64,000 nucleotides of DNA, taken from positions 18,307-82,306 of the forward strand of contig NZ_AKKE01000125.1 of the NCBI RefSeq assembly GCF_000281975.1. Direction: 5' to 3'. Source of the stretch: Novosphingobium sp. AP12 (lineage in GTDB: Bacteria > Pseudomonadota > Alphaproteobacteria > Sphingomonadales > Sphingomonadaceae). The notes below the pieces were generated by a model. That model had not been told where the DNA came from. It saw nothing but the letters and a program-made list of their open reading frames with translations, and did not search any database. Both the position numbers and the translations under genes were made by a program. The stretch's first letter is position 1, and each line of letters starts with the position of its first letter. Positions 24,113-33,471 of this stretch are shown piece after piece.

Positions 24113-26920
24113 TTTATCCTGGAACCAAGTACGGTTCGTCCGTTCGTTGGCATCCTGATTTAGGTCCACCGCGCCCTGCACAGCGCTAGCCCGGTTTGTC
24201 TCGGATGCGGCACGTCTGCTTTCGATCGAGGCGCGTCCCTCGTTGATCGCTCCGGCCACCTCGCCTTGGAACTTGGCAAAACCGCTATCACCACCCCCGC
24301 CATGGCGGCCGCCGCCGCCAGCGCCAAGGCTACCGCGAAGATCCGCTTCGCTGAAGTCGCTTGGCGCTTGGACCGATCCACGTAGCTCAGTAGGCGGTAC
24401 GAGCTCATCACGGACTGGCTCCATGATGTGGTCGACGTAGTCCCTCGCAATACGATCAACGATCATATCGCGCGCGCTCATTTGGGTTGGGCTAAGGTCC
24501 TGAGCCTGTAGCGGCGGAGCTCCAAGCGCCCGGAACTCGGCGCTATTGGCGTATTCCTGATACCGGCTTGCCACGATCTGGGAAAGGTCCTGACTGACTT
24601 GGACGCCGCCGCCCTCGCGCATAGTCCAGGTTGTCCCAAGCGACCGTGAGGCCTCCTCGATTTCGGCCAGTTGACGGTCAATCGAGCGGATTTCTTCGAC
24701 CGTTTTGTCACGGAATGAGCGGCTTTCGGAATAGCCTTCGTTGCGGGAGAAATTGCCACTGCGAGAGTAGCCTTCTTCGTTCAGCCGGAAGTCCTGGCTA
24801 TAATCCTCGCCTTGTTTGCTGGTTTCGCTCGAGTTGATATTGGAGCGGTCGCTTCGCGACTGATTTGACGTGTCGGAAAACACAACGCCATCCCAAGCGT
24901 CGGTCCCAATGCTTCCACTGACGTTTGCGTTGGCACCGCCTCCGGACGCGCCCTTACTGCCAGCGCGCCCTTTACCGCCGCCCCTCAACAGAGGAATGCC
25001 GCCACCCAGGTTCCATTGTGTGCTATCGCCGGCTTTATATTGCTCTTGTGAGGAACGGCTAGAATCTGTTCCTTGGGCGATATCCCGTCCAGAGCCAGTC
25101 TGATCGCCGGAGCCCTCAGATTTGCTATGGCTCTCGCCCCGGCTTGCAGTGTTGCCATGCCCCGAGGATCCCTCAGACCCGCTGGACGTACGGAAGCCGT
25201 TGCTTGAGCTAAAGCCCGCACGCTCCAACGCAGCGACGCGCTCCGACCTGGAGTTCGTAAGCGATGTTCGACGCGTCTCGAGCTCGGAAGCGGCCTTGCT
25301 GACTTCGGCCATGGTCGAGCGCGACACGCTGGGTGTGAAGCCAAGGCTGCTGATACCCGGCCGGCTGTCATAGACCACCGACCCGTCGGCGGTTTGCGCC
25401 GACTGTGTGCCGTTGTCGTTGACGAACGTCGAACGGCCAAAGCCGCCCGTGTACGCCGGCGCCGTGTTCCACTGATCGCGCTGAACCACATTACCGGTGA
25501 GGTTCTGGTAGCTCTGGTTGCCGTAAGAGTAGTTGCCGGTGGTGCGCTCGATCGCCGCTGCCTCGGCCGCGGACTGCGCCGGGGCCAGCATCGAGGTTGC
25601 CTGGCTCGAAATGGTCATCGCGCCCTTGGCGAGACCGCCAGCTAGGAACGGGATCGACATCATCAGGAAGCCGGCGATCGTCGCCGTATCGGCGTTGACG
25701 GCATCGATGCCCTCGATCGTCGACATGGTGATGCCGCCGGGCGCGGTCGCCGCCATGGCAGACTCCTCGCGGCCCATGATGAACATATGCAGGACCGCAT
25801 ACAGCGGCCCCCAGGCGGCGAGATAGAAGAACCCGGTCAGATAGCCCTTGAGCGCCCCGACGCCCGTTTGCGGCATGAGGAACAGCGGGAAAATGACCGG
25901 GAACATCGCGTAGAACACCACCACCAAAACGATGTTGAGCAGCGGCACCCAGGTCATCGCCTGCTGCGAAATCGAGGTGTAAGTGTTCTTGGCCTGGGTC
26001 TCGGCGCGCATCATCGCGAAGGTATCGCCATCGGCCGAGGACAGGTTCGCACGCGCCTCGAGGAAGGCATCGGTAAGCGCGCGCTGCTGAAAGATCTGGC
26101 CTGCGTTCTGGGTGCTACCGTGGAACTGCGCTGCCACTGCGGGCAGGTCGGCTTCTAGCTTGGCCTTGGCGGCGGCCTGAGTCAGGTTCGGGAAGAAGCT
26201 GGGCGCAATCTTACCGATCTCCTCGTCGGTCTTGGCCGGGATGCCCGCAGCGCCGGCAAGAGCGGTATAGGATGCGGCACAGGTGCGGATCTCGGTCGAA
26301 CCGTCATCGTTCCAGTACGACATCGCCCGCGCCGGCGAGCCGGGGCCCATATCGGCCAGGATATCGTTCGAGTTCATGACGTCGTTCGGGTTCTTCTGGC
26401 CGAGCAGGAAATCGTAGAAGAGGCACTGCTTGAAATACTCGGTGAGGTTGGTCCTCACGCGCGGATCGCGGAATTTGAAGTCCCGCGTCTTGTCGTAGAG
26501 CCGGGAGCCGTAGATGATCCCGTTAGTACGATACTCGAGCGCATCGGGCATCACGAAGACGGTCTCGGCCTGCTGGGTCAGCCAGTCCCCGATCTGGCTC
26601 GTGAACGAGGCGATCGCTGCCAGACCAATCGGTACATTGGGAACGACGGCCGGCGCGAGCCCGGGGTTGATCCGGTCCGTGACCTTCACCTCGGTCGTGG
26701 GCACGATCAGCACGCCGTACATTAGCGTGGCTGAGAGGAACCAGTTGAGCCACGCTTTCCAGTTGAGGCTGAACGCCACCACCAGCAGCACGTAGGCCAG
26801 ACCCATCACCATCGTGACCTGGATCAGCGAGCGGAAGCCCCCTCCCCCGGTCCAGGATGCAACAGCGTTCAGGACGTTGACGATGTACTCACCGCCGCCG
26901 ATCGTGAAGACCTCAAGCAT
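24098..26920 (-). CDS. traG: Conjugal transfer protein TraG (F type)
   Basis: 940 residues from the ATG at 26920, 10 bp after traH. The N-terminal ~480 residues are membrane-embedded (MLEVFTIGGGEYIVNVLNAV, LIQVTMVMGLAYVLLVVAF, WVPLLNIVLVVVFYAMFPVI), as in F TraG, which acts in pilus assembly and mating-pair stabilisation. The remainder is a long polar periplasmic region rich in Ser, Gly, Asn and Arg (SRSERVAALERAGFSSSNGF, then SSGHGN, GGGIPLLRGGGKG), with coiled-coil-like helices near EEIRSIDRQLAEIEEASRSL. A longer upstream frame overlapping traH is an artefact. It is the last gene of the operon. Confidence 0.92.
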   Translation of the reverse strand: MLEVFTIGGGEYIVNVLNAVASWTGGGGFRSLIQVTMVMGLAYVLLVVAFSLNWKAWLNWFLSATLMYGVLIVPTTEVKVTDRINPGLAPAVVPNVPIGLAAIASFTSQIGDWLTQQAETVFVMPDALEYRTNGIIYGSRLYDKTRDFKFRDPRVRTNLTEYFKQCLFYDFLLGQKNPNDVMNSNDILADMGPGSPARAMSYWNDDGSTEIRTCAASYTALAGAAGIPAKTDEEIGKIAPSFFPNLTQAAAKAKLEADLPAVAAQFHGSTQNAGQIFQQRALTDAFLEARANLSSADGDTFAMMRAETQAKNTYTSISQQAMTWVPLLNIVLVVVFYAMFPVIFPLFLMPQTGVGALKGYLTGFFYLAAWGPLYAVLHMFIMGREESAMAATAPGGITMSTIEGIDAVNADTATIAGFLMMSIPFLAGGLAKGAMTISSQATSMLAPAQSAAEAAAIERTTGNYSYGNQSYQNLTGNVVQRDQWNTAPAYTGGFGRSTFVNDNGTQSAQTADGSVVYDSRPGISSLGFTPSVSRSTMAEVSKAASELETRRTSLTNSRSERVAALERAGFSSSNGFRTSSGSEGSSGHGNTASRGESHSKSEGSGDQTGSGRDIAQGTDSSRSSQEQYKAGDSTQWNLGGGIPLLRGGGKGRAGSKGASGGGANANVSGSIGTDAWDGVVFSDTSNQSRSDRSNINSSETSKQGEDYSQDFRLNEEGYSRSGNFSRNEGYSESRSFRDKTVEEIRSIDRQLAEIEEASRSLGTTWTMREGGGVQVSQDLSQIVASRYQEYANSAEFRALGAPPLQAQDLSPTQMSARDMIVDRIARDYVDHIMEPVRDELVPPTELRGSVQAPSDFSEADLRGSLGAGGGGRHGGGGDSGFAKFQGEVAGAINEGRASIESRRAASETNRASAVQGAVDLNQDANERTNRTWFQDKDRGR

Positions 26921-26930
26921 GGCAACTGTC

Positions 26931-28358
26931 CTAGTTGAGCCCTTGCGCCGTGGCGCCGGAACGGAAGGAGAGCGCGGCCGACATCTGGGGCGATATCGAG
27001 TTGCGCAGCGTGCGTTCGAGGAAGACCGCCCGATCGACATAGGTCTGCGTGCGGACAAGCCGCTCGTTGAGGCTGTAGCTATAGCCGTCGAGCACCTTGC
27101 TGACGTTCTGGAGCTGGTCACGCCACTGCGCGAGCGTCGCCTTGTCCGCTTCGTTGAAGGAGCCCTGCCCCTTCTGCACGTAGCCGTAGAACTCCTGGAC
27201 GATCTGCTCGAGCATATCGACCGCGACGATCTCGGCGAGCCCCTGGATGTCGGCCTGGCTCATGCCGCCCATCTGCGCCGCCGCGTTGACGGTGATGATC
27301 TTGTAGAGCGGGACGCTGGTCCCGCCGAGGATTCCCACCTCTTCGGCCGAGAGTGCGTCGTTCGAGCGGACCTTGGTAGCCATTGAGCCGATCAGGGCGG
27401 CGACGCGGGGCTGCAGCGCCTGAGCCTGGCTGATGGTCACCGTGCCGCTTGGCGTCGGATTGAGGCAGTCCTCTGTCTCGTCGCACCGCAGGACGTTCGT
27501 GTCAGACGTGCCGAGCAGCAGACCCTGGATGAGATCGCGGTTGCCCTGCCCGACATATTTTACAGTGCCGGTGCCCTCGTCGGAATCGGCGCGCTGGTAG
27601 ATGATCGTACCCACGAGCGACATGAGATACTCCTTGAACTCGCGCGAGAACGAGGGGTAGCTCTTGTTCAGCATGTGCCAGCTGTAATTGTACGACTTGG
27701 ACGGGATCGTCTCATCGTCGTTTTTGCCCAGGATTTCGGTGCGCTCGCCCCCGGCGTTGCAATCCTGCCGCGCCTTGGCCCAGTCGGTCGCGAAGCCCTG
27801 CGAGTTGGCGATCGCCTTGCAGACCTCTGAATCCCGGCCCTGGCTTTCGCCCCACAGCCCGGCAACGAGCCCTTGCGCGGCCTCGCAGGACGAGATGTTC
27901 ATCTGGTTCAGCTTCTCGACCTTCTGCGCCATCTCCTCGATCGTCTGGGAGATCTGCGGGCTGATCGACTTGATCGCGAGCTGGAAGGCAAAGCCAAGCG
28001 CGTTGCTGGCGACGCCCTTGAGCATAGCAACGATCTGGTCGGTGTTGATGAACGAGAACGAGCCGCCGAAGATGTCGATGCCGCCGCAGCCGGCCTTGAC
28101 GCTCGGCAACTGGATGTTGACCGGGTTGACCTGCTTGTTCTTGAACCGCGTCCACACCCCGCCGCCGGTGTAGTAGCCGGCTGACTGGCCTTCGAAGGCA
28201 GTCGGGCCATAGGCATTGCCGGCGCCGCCCATGTCGTTGAAGAAGTCGTTAAGCTCGCTGCCGACGTTGGCCTGTGCCTGGACTACCGCCAGCTGCGACA
28301 CGGACAGCACGCTGAGCGCCAAGCCGAGGCGCTCACGCCAATTGAGGGATCGTGCCAT
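26931..28358 (-). CDS. traH: Conjugal transfer pilus assembly protein TraH
   Basis: 475 residues with a signal peptide (about 1-30, VVQAQA). Family features are the mature start NVGSELNDFFNDMGGAGN, the Gly-rich YYTGGGVWTRFKNKQVNPVN, the conserved CGGIDIFGGSFSFIN and Cys pairs (SCEAAQGL, VCKAI, RQDCNAGG, RCDETEDC). TraH is a periplasmic/outer-membrane protein for F-pilus extension and retraction and works with TraF. Its ATG abuts the traF stop (1-nt overlap). Confidence 0.94.
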   Translation of the reverse strand: MARSLNWRERLGLALSVLSVSQLAVVQAQANVGSELNDFFNDMGGAGNAYGPTAFEGQSAGYYTGGGVWTRFKNKQVNPVNIQLPSVKAGCGGIDIFGGSFSFINTDQIVAMLKGVASNALGFAFQLAIKSISPQISQTIEEMAQKVEKLNQMNISSCEAAQGLVAGLWGESQGRDSEVCKAIANSQGFATDWAKARQDCNAGGERTEILGKNDDETIPSKSYNYSWHMLNKSYPSFSREFKEYLMSLVGTIIYQRADSDEGTGTVKYVGQGNRDLIQGLLLGTSDTNVLRCDETEDCLNPTPSGTVTISQAQALQPRVAALIGSMATKVRSNDALSAEEVGILGGTSVPLYKIITVNAAAQMGGMSQADIQGLAEIVAVDMLEQIVQEFYGYVQKGQGSFNEADKATLAQWRDQLQNVSKVLDGYSYSLNERLVRTQTYVDRAVFLERTLRNSISPQMSAALSFRSGATAQGLN

Positions 28359-29212
28359 CAGTAGTCACTCCCGGGTTCAGTCTGCGTCAGCGTGAAGATA
28401 CGATCCATGACCTCGTCAGCCGCCATGAGGCCGTAGCCGATCGGGATCGGCTGCTTGGTCTGGGTGTCGAACAGCACCAGCGCCGGCACCTGGTTGCCGG
28501 TCAGGCCCATGCGTTGATACTGGCCGGTGTTGACGGCAAAGCGCGGAAACGCTTCGTTACCGCCGCCGTCCATCGAGACAGCAAGGACTTCAAGGCCGTA
28601 CTGGTCCGAGATCGAGCGCACGATCGGGCTGAAGACGCGGCAGGCCGAGCAGTTCGACGAGTAGAAGTAGAACACCCCGTAGCGCTGCGAGAGCCCCTGC
28701 ATCGTCGACGACTTCGCGGCCTTGCGATCGGTCATCCACGTCTGCTTGCCGAGCGAGTTGATCGGCCGCTCCAGCGTATAGTCCAGATCAGGGTTCTGCC
28801 ACACCGTGCGGCCCCAGACGTCGGCGAAGGTCGACGCACGATCGAGTTGCTCGCGCTGGAAGCGCATGTAGGAGGCGAGATTCTCCGACGTCGGCTCCAG
28901 GATCGCGCGCGCCTTCAACTCGTCCAACTGCTCGCTGATCGCTGCCAGCTGCTTGGCCGCGGGCACTGCCGGCGTGGCAGGCTTGCCCTTTGCCATTTCG
29001 CGCGCCTTGTCCGGATCGCAATAGAACCAGCTGCCAAGCTTGCGTTGCTCGCAGTAGAAAGCATCACGCGGGGTGAGTGCGGAAGTGGGGGTGAACGCTG
29101 CGGTGGTGGGTGCCGTCGCGGGTTGGGTGTCCTGAGCCGCCGCTGCAATCGGGGTTATGGTCTGGGCTACGAGGGCGAGAACTGCAGGGAACGCATAGCC
29201 AATCTTACGCAT
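28358..29212 (-). CDS. traF: Conjugal transfer pilus assembly protein TraF (thioredoxin-like)
   Basis: 284 residues with a signal peptide (ALVAQTITPIAAAAQ). The C-terminal domain is a thioredoxin fold: FYFYSSNCSACRVFSPIVRS with a C-x-x-C pair at about residue 187, then LEVLAVSMDGG and the cis-Pro segment VPALVLFDTQT. F TraF usually lacks the CxxC, whereas many plasmid homologs, as here, keep it and may be redox active. The start overlaps the 124-residue gene upstream by 8 nt. Confidence 0.93.
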   Translation of the reverse strand: MRKIGYAFPAVLALVAQTITPIAAAAQDTQPATAPTTAAFTPTSALTPRDAFYCEQRKLGSWFYCDPDKAREMAKGKPATPAVPAAKQLAAISEQLDELKARAILEPTSENLASYMRFQREQLDRASTFADVWGRTVWQNPDLDYTLERPINSLGKQTWMTDRKAAKSSTMQGLSQRYGVFYFYSSNCSACRVFSPIVRSISDQYGLEVLAVSMDGGGNEAFPRFAVNTGQYQRMGLTGNQVPALVLFDTQTKQPIPIGYGLMAADEVMDRIFTLTQTEPGSDY

Positions 29213-29579
29213 GGCCAGACTCCTTGGTGAGGTTTAGCAGAGCGAGGATCATGGAGGGGTTGAGAAGGCCGAGACCGCGATCGATCATGCGGATGCAGCC
29301 GCCATAGAGAGTGGTAACGGCGTTGATGCCGTCGGGCGTCAGGCCGTAGCCACACAGTGCTTCGTCGCCGCGGCGCACGATGCCGCGCTCGACCATGCTG
29401 TCGAGCGCGGCCGACACGTCGGGAACACGAACCTGGCGCAGGAACCAGTCCGAAAGGATCTCCTGCAGATCCTCGTCGTTGGTGATGACCTGGCGCGAGA
29501 TGGCACTGGCAACCGCGAGTTCGAAGACGCTAAGGTCCGGAACACGGCGGTCGGCATGGATTTGAATGACGTCGCTCAT
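29205..29579 (-). CDS. Hypothetical winged-helix-like protein within the tra operon
   Basis: 124 residues: VPDLSVFELAVASAISRQVI, then LSDWFLRQVRVPDVSAALDS, MVERGIVRRGDEA and YGLTPDGINAVTTLYGG. The pattern of helices followed by GIVRRG and YGLTPDG resembles a PadR/MarR-like winged helix, so a cytoplasmic regulator or structural protein is possible. It abuts traN (1-nt overlap) and overlaps traF by 8 nt. I do not know an equivalent in F. Confidence 0.6.
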   Translation of the reverse strand: MSDVIQIHADRRVPDLSVFELAVASAISRQVITNDEDLQEILSDWFLRQVRVPDVSAALDSMVERGIVRRGDEALCGYGLTPDGINAVTTLYGGCIRMIDRGLGLLNPSMILALLNLTKESGHA

Positions 29580-31411
29580 TAGTTTCCCGTGCCCCCGTGA
29601 AGCCGATAGTATTCGTCGATCTTGTCCTGGATCTCGATCGAGGTCTGGACTTCATCTGGCACCTTCGCGGCGTCGATGAACTCCGAGTAGACCTCGGTGA
29701 AATCCATCTTGGACAGGTCGAGTCTCTGGAATTCCTCGATCAGGAAGCCCTTGCAGTCCGGCTCCTTGGCCTTGCCCCAGGACTTGCCGATCTGGGCACG
29801 GCCCTGCTCCTGCAGGATGCGGCTGAGCTTGCTCTCGAAGCAGCAGTAGTTCTTGCGCTTGGAAGTGCAGACGCCCAGCACCTTGTCCGAGCAGTAGGTG
29901 CCGACGTAGTGGCACAGACCCATGCGATCCTTGACGTCGAGCATCATCTCCTCGCTGTCACAAAGGAACATGGTCAGAAACGGTGTCGCTAGCGCGGCGA
30001 TCGCGGCAGGACCGCTGGCGATCGCCGCGGCGCCGGCTGCCGTTGTCAGCAAGCCCGACGTTTTGCCGGCGCAGCAGTTGACCAGACCGAACACCGGCTT
30101 GTGGCAGCCGGCCTTCTCGCCATTGAACAGGGTCATCGTTTCCGGATCGAAGTGATCACGCACGTTCCCCATGGTCTGGACCGCGACCATCGCATCCTTG
30201 AACTCGGTCGAGGCCTCGCGCTCGACCTGGGTGCACTCGCCGTTGATGCAGTAGAGATCCCCGCCGCAGATCGAGCCGCCTGGCTCACCAGTTCCGGTAT
30301 CGGGCGTCTTGCAGGCATAGACCTTGTCAAAGACGTTGCACGAGCCGTCCTCGTTCTCGCTTAGGCACTCGTTATGGTCGAAGTGGCACTCCGGCTTCTT
30401 GTCCAGCTCGCTGCAATCGTTGGCCGGGCGACGCTCGGTGCACTGGAACGTGCGTGACCAGGCCCAGCACGGCTGCGTGACCGGTATGCCGTCGATCACG
30501 CGGGTGACCGGATCGCTGTCGGTGCAAACCTCGGCACCCTGCTCAACGCACTGCGCGCTTGACGCGTAGGAGCAGGCCGCCACGTTGCGGGTGACGATCG
30601 GCGGACTGATCGTCTCGGATTTTGATGACCAATATGTGCCTGTCGCTGGATCAATCCCGGTGAATACACCGGCCATTGTCCCCGACAGCCCACTAAGCTC
30701 CTTAGTGCACTCGAATATTTCTGGTGAGTAAGCCGTATCCTTGCAGTCCTTCGTTGGCGAGTACCCGTAACGCTTGAGCTCGGAGCAGTAACCAAACGTA
30801 CCTTTGCTCTTGCAAGTACCATCAGCAATGGCCGCGCCGAACCCTCCCCGGGCAACATACGGCCCGCTGGTCGAGGTATAGTAAATCCAGGTGCTCACCC
30901 GGTCGAACCGCACGTTCAGCGAGGACGTGCAGGTCTGCTGTTGCTGGAACAGCTGGTCCCCCTGGTTGCAGGTCTCATAATACGTGGAGCCTGCCGCGCC
31001 AGAGGTGGGCAGCGGCTCACATGCTGCCGCCGAGCCCCCGACACCCATGCCCGCACCGAGGAAACTCTCCGGAGTGTCCTCGATCGTTTTGGCGGCCGAG
31101 AGATCGATTGTGGAGGGATCGAACTCGGGCCGGGTCGGATCGATCACGACGCTATAATTCGGATCACTGTAGCGGGCGTTCACACCCGCGTCGGTCAGCG
31201 CCTCATCGTCGTCGAGGTACTTCGACGCATCGATGTCGGTTCCGCCATAGCCCGGTACGCTGTTCTCCGCCCCGCTCTGCAGAATCGTGGTGGCCGAACC
31301 CTCGCGCACGGACTTGGCGAGGTCCTCGCCCTGCTTCGCCGTCTCCGACTGCGCCAGCGCAGGAGACGAGAACACGCATCCCACCATCAAGAAGGGCAGC
31401 CACAACTTCAC
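29579..31411 (-). CDS. traN: Mating-pair stabilisation protein TraN
   Basis: 610 residues from a GTG at 31411 that overlaps the trbC stop (GTGA); the signal peptide is KLWLPFLMVGCVFSSPALAQ. The mature protein is very Cys-rich (QQQTCTSSLNVRF, ECTKELSGLSGTM, WAWSRTFQCTERRPANDC, GLVNCCAGKTSG, KNYCCFESKLSRILQEQGR), typical of TraN, the outer-membrane adhesin that recognises the recipient. The conserved C-terminal FESKLSRILQEQGR and IGKSWG motifs are present. Periplasmic DsbC-like and TraF proteins of this operon may form its many disulphides. Confidence 0.93.
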   Translation of the reverse strand: MKLWLPFLMVGCVFSSPALAQSETAKQGEDLAKSVREGSATTILQSGAENSVPGYGGTDIDASKYLDDDEALTDAGVNARYSDPNYSVVIDPTRPEFDPSTIDLSAAKTIEDTPESFLGAGMGVGGSAAACEPLPTSGAAGSTYYETCNQGDQLFQQQQTCTSSLNVRFDRVSTWIYYTSTSGPYVARGGFGAAIADGTCKSKGTFGYCSELKRYGYSPTKDCKDTAYSPEIFECTKELSGLSGTMAGVFTGIDPATGTYWSSKSETISPPIVTRNVAACSYASSAQCVEQGAEVCTDSDPVTRVIDGIPVTQPCWAWSRTFQCTERRPANDCSELDKKPECHFDHNECLSENEDGSCNVFDKVYACKTPDTGTGEPGGSICGGDLYCINGECTQVEREASTEFKDAMVAVQTMGNVRDHFDPETMTLFNGEKAGCHKPVFGLVNCCAGKTSGLLTTAAGAAAIASGPAAIAALATPFLTMFLCDSEEMMLDVKDRMGLCHYVGTYCSDKVLGVCTSKRKNYCCFESKLSRILQEQGRAQIGKSWGKAKEPDCKGFLIEEFQRLDLSKMDFTEVYSEFIDAAKVPDEVQTSIEIQDKIDEYYRLHGGTGN

Positions 31412-32154
31412 GGACGCTTCACCAGGTTGGCCAGCGCGACGCGAGAGGCAGGCGCACCAGGCCCCTTCCCTTCCGCGAATGTCTGCAGCGCGTAGCTGAG
31501 CGTCACGTTGCCGGTGATCCGATCGTGCGGCGGCGGCGGCGTGACGCAGTCGAGCTGGTCGCACGGCTCGAAGCTGCCCGAGGCGGCCACGATCGTGGGC
31601 ACCCGGTCGATCTTGAACGCGCGGAACAAGCGCGGATCGATCGTGATGTTGGGCGCGTCCTTTTGGTCGACCGCCTTGGCGAGCAGCTGCACGAACGGCT
31701 TGGCGCCGCCTTGCGAGAAGCCGCGAAATACGATGACGCCGCCGGCGCGGGTCGTATCGAGGATCGTGCGGCGCAGCGATTCCTCGGGCATCGACAGGCT
31801 GACAAAGGCGATAACCAGCGGCGTCGACTTGGGCCCCGCGAGATTGCCTTTGGCGCCGGCGACCATGGCGTCGAAATCGATCGGGCCATCCTTGCTGCCG
31901 CCGGCGATGCCAGAAACGTCGAGGTCGGCAATCCGGTCGTAGGCATCGTCGACGACAGCCTGCGCCGCCTTGGCCTGAGGCTCGCCCTGCCCTTTGACGA
32001 AATCGACCAGCGCCTGCGCGTCTTCCTGAGCGGCCTCGCCGCGCTTCTCGACGCCTTGCAGATCGAGGCCCTCGATCGTCTGCGCCAGTGCCGCGCTGAC
32101 GAGCCCTACAGACAGGACGCCGATCGCGGCCAGGAACGAAGATCGCATCGTCAT
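31408..32154 (-). CDS. trbC: F-type pilus assembly protein TrbC
   Basis: 248 residues from the ATG at 32154, overlapping the stop of the 56-residue gene (ATGA). Signal peptide AAIGVLSVGLVSAALAQ. The TrbC domain shows TPLVIAFVSLSMPEESLRRT, GGVIVFRGFSQGGAK, ITIDPRLFRAFKIDRVPTIV and VTLSYALQTFAEG; this thioredoxin-like domain lacks a CxxC but has a Cys pair in FEPCDQLDC. Required for pilus assembly. Confidence 0.93.
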   Translation of the reverse strand: MTMRSSFLAAIGVLSVGLVSAALAQTIEGLDLQGVEKRGEAAQEDAQALVDFVKGQGEPQAKAAQAVVDDAYDRIADLDVSGIAGGSKDGPIDFDAMVAGAKGNLAGPKSTPLVIAFVSLSMPEESLRRTILDTTRAGGVIVFRGFSQGGAKPFVQLLAKAVDQKDAPNITIDPRLFRAFKIDRVPTIVAASGSFEPCDQLDCVTPPPPHDRITGNVTLSYALQTFAEGKGPGAPASRVALANLVKRP

Positions 32155-32321
32155 GGCCGCACCTTCTCCATTTCGGCTTCCATCTTCCTCATCCAGGCTG
32201 CGTCCTTTGCCGCCTCTTCGGAGGTCGCCCACCGGTGCTCAGCGGCATCAAAGAACGTGTAGGCAGCGGCTGTCAGGCCAAGGATGAGAACCCAAACAGC
32301 AATGGTTTTCCACGTGCTCAT
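32151..32321 (-). CDS. Small single-pass membrane protein in the tra operon (56 aa)
   Basis: 56 residues: MSTWKTIAVWVLILGLTAAA is an N-terminal TM helix; the rest is a charged helix (EEAAKDAAWMRKMEAEMEKV). The ATG at 32321 overlaps the stop of the 48-residue gene (ATGA) and its own stop overlaps the trbC start, so it is translationally coupled on both sides. No F-plasmid counterpart recognised. Confidence 0.65.
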   Translation of the reverse strand: MSTWKTIAVWVLILGLTAAAYTFFDAAEHRWATSEEAAKDAAWMRKMEAEMEKVRP

Positions 32322-32464
32322 GCCGCGCCTCCGAGTGCGACGCCGGTCAAGTCCACCACGAACTCGACGACGCTGACAGCTATTCCCACCGCCGCCAGGA
32401 CCATGCCTGCGGCTTGCAACCAGATCGCAAGAGGCGGGGGCGAGAGTTGGGACCCTTCCGCCAT
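32318..32464 (-). CDS. Very small membrane protein in the tra operon (48 aa)
   Basis: 48 residues read directly from the minus strand: MAEGSQLSPPPLAIWLQAAG, MVLAAVGIAVSVVEFVVDL, TGVALGGAA. One TM helix covers most of it. The start overlaps the traU stop (TGATG) and the stop overlaps the next start (ATGA), filling what would otherwise be the only gap in this part of the operon; this is the main evidence that it is a gene. Confidence 0.55.
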   Translation of the reverse strand: MAEGSQLSPPPLAIWLQAAGMVLAAVGIAVSVVEFVVDLTGVALGGAA

Positions 32465-33471
32465 CACAGCGCACAACAGTTACGCTTGCGCCAGAGGAGG
32501 AAGCCCATGTCCTCGCCCTTCACCGGGTACGTGCGCGCGGCGCGTGGAAGCAGGACCGAGCCGCCGATCGGCGAGCAGGACTCGCGTCCCGACACCATCG
32601 GCGTCGGATTGACCTGCTGCAGGCGGTACTGGCTCTTCTTGAGGATAGGCATGACGTACTTGCCGCACAGGGCCTTGGAGCCCATCGTGCCCCACCCCAG
32701 CGCCTGCCGATGCATCTTATAGACCATCCGCTCGGCCGCGAGCCGGCCCGATTGCGTCATTCCGGTGCTGGCACCAATGTTGCCGTTCAAGGGGTACATC
32801 GAGCCCTGGCACCCAGAGCACCAGAACAGCTCGTTGAGCGGCAGCGCGGCCGTTGCCGCGACACAGTCCGCGGCACAGGCCGCCTGCGCCAGCGGGTTGG
32901 CGAAGATCAACGCTTCGGGATTGATGAGCGTCGTAAGTGCATCGTCCTGCCACAGCGGGTCGATCTCGGTCATGTAGGCAACGTCGAAGCTGGCCTGCTC
33001 GAAGCACAGGAAGTCGGTCAGGATCTCCATCCAGTAGAGCAGCGGATAGACGTAGTAGTGGACGTGGTACTTGGCGGTGTCGGTGCCCCCATTCGAGCCT
33101 GTGTTGGCGGCATAGCCGCCCCCCATCGACAGGCCCGGGTTGAGCTTGATCCCGCCAAGGTTGGGGAAGCAGAACGGCTTGGTGGTGACGTCGATAAGTC
33201 GCGCGGGCTCCCAGAAGCCCATCTCGATCCCGATGCGCGGAATAGGCGAGCCGCACAGGCAGATGGGGGAGTCCGGATTGTTGGTGTCAGCGCGAGAGGA
33301 GGGCCAGATCTTGAGGCCGCCGACCGAGAGCGGGAACATGCAGCCCCAGCAAACGTCGGTGATCGGATTGACAAAGCTCCCTGAACAAGCGGCGGTAGGA
33401 ACTTGCGCCTTCGCCACGCCCGGCATGAACAGGAACAACCCAAAGAGGATCTGGAGCACCCACTTGTTCAT
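32464..33471 (-). CDS. traU: Conjugal transfer pilus assembly protein TraU
   Basis: 335 residues with signal peptide (LFGLFLFMPGVAKAQ). Many conserved cysteines and family motifs: ITDVCWGCMFPLSVGGLKIW, CLCGSPIPRIGIEMGFWEPA, TKPFCFPNLGG, ADCVAATAALPLNELFWCSG, CQGSMYPLNG and KALCGKYVMPILKKSQY. TraU is periplasmic and acts in pilus assembly and DNA transfer together with TraW and TrbC. Overlaps neighbours on both sides. Confidence 0.95.
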   Translation of the reverse strand: MNKWVLQILFGLFLFMPGVAKAQVPTAACSGSFVNPITDVCWGCMFPLSVGGLKIWPSSRADTNNPDSPICLCGSPIPRIGIEMGFWEPARLIDVTTKPFCFPNLGGIKLNPGLSMGGGYAANTGSNGGTDTAKYHVHYYVYPLLYWMEILTDFLCFEQASFDVAYMTEIDPLWQDDALTTLINPEALIFANPLAQAACAADCVAATAALPLNELFWCSGCQGSMYPLNGNIGASTGMTQSGRLAAERMVYKMHRQALGWGTMGSKALCGKYVMPILKKSQYRLQQVNPTPMVSGRESCSPIGGSVLLPRAARTYPVKGEDMGFLLWRKRNCCAL

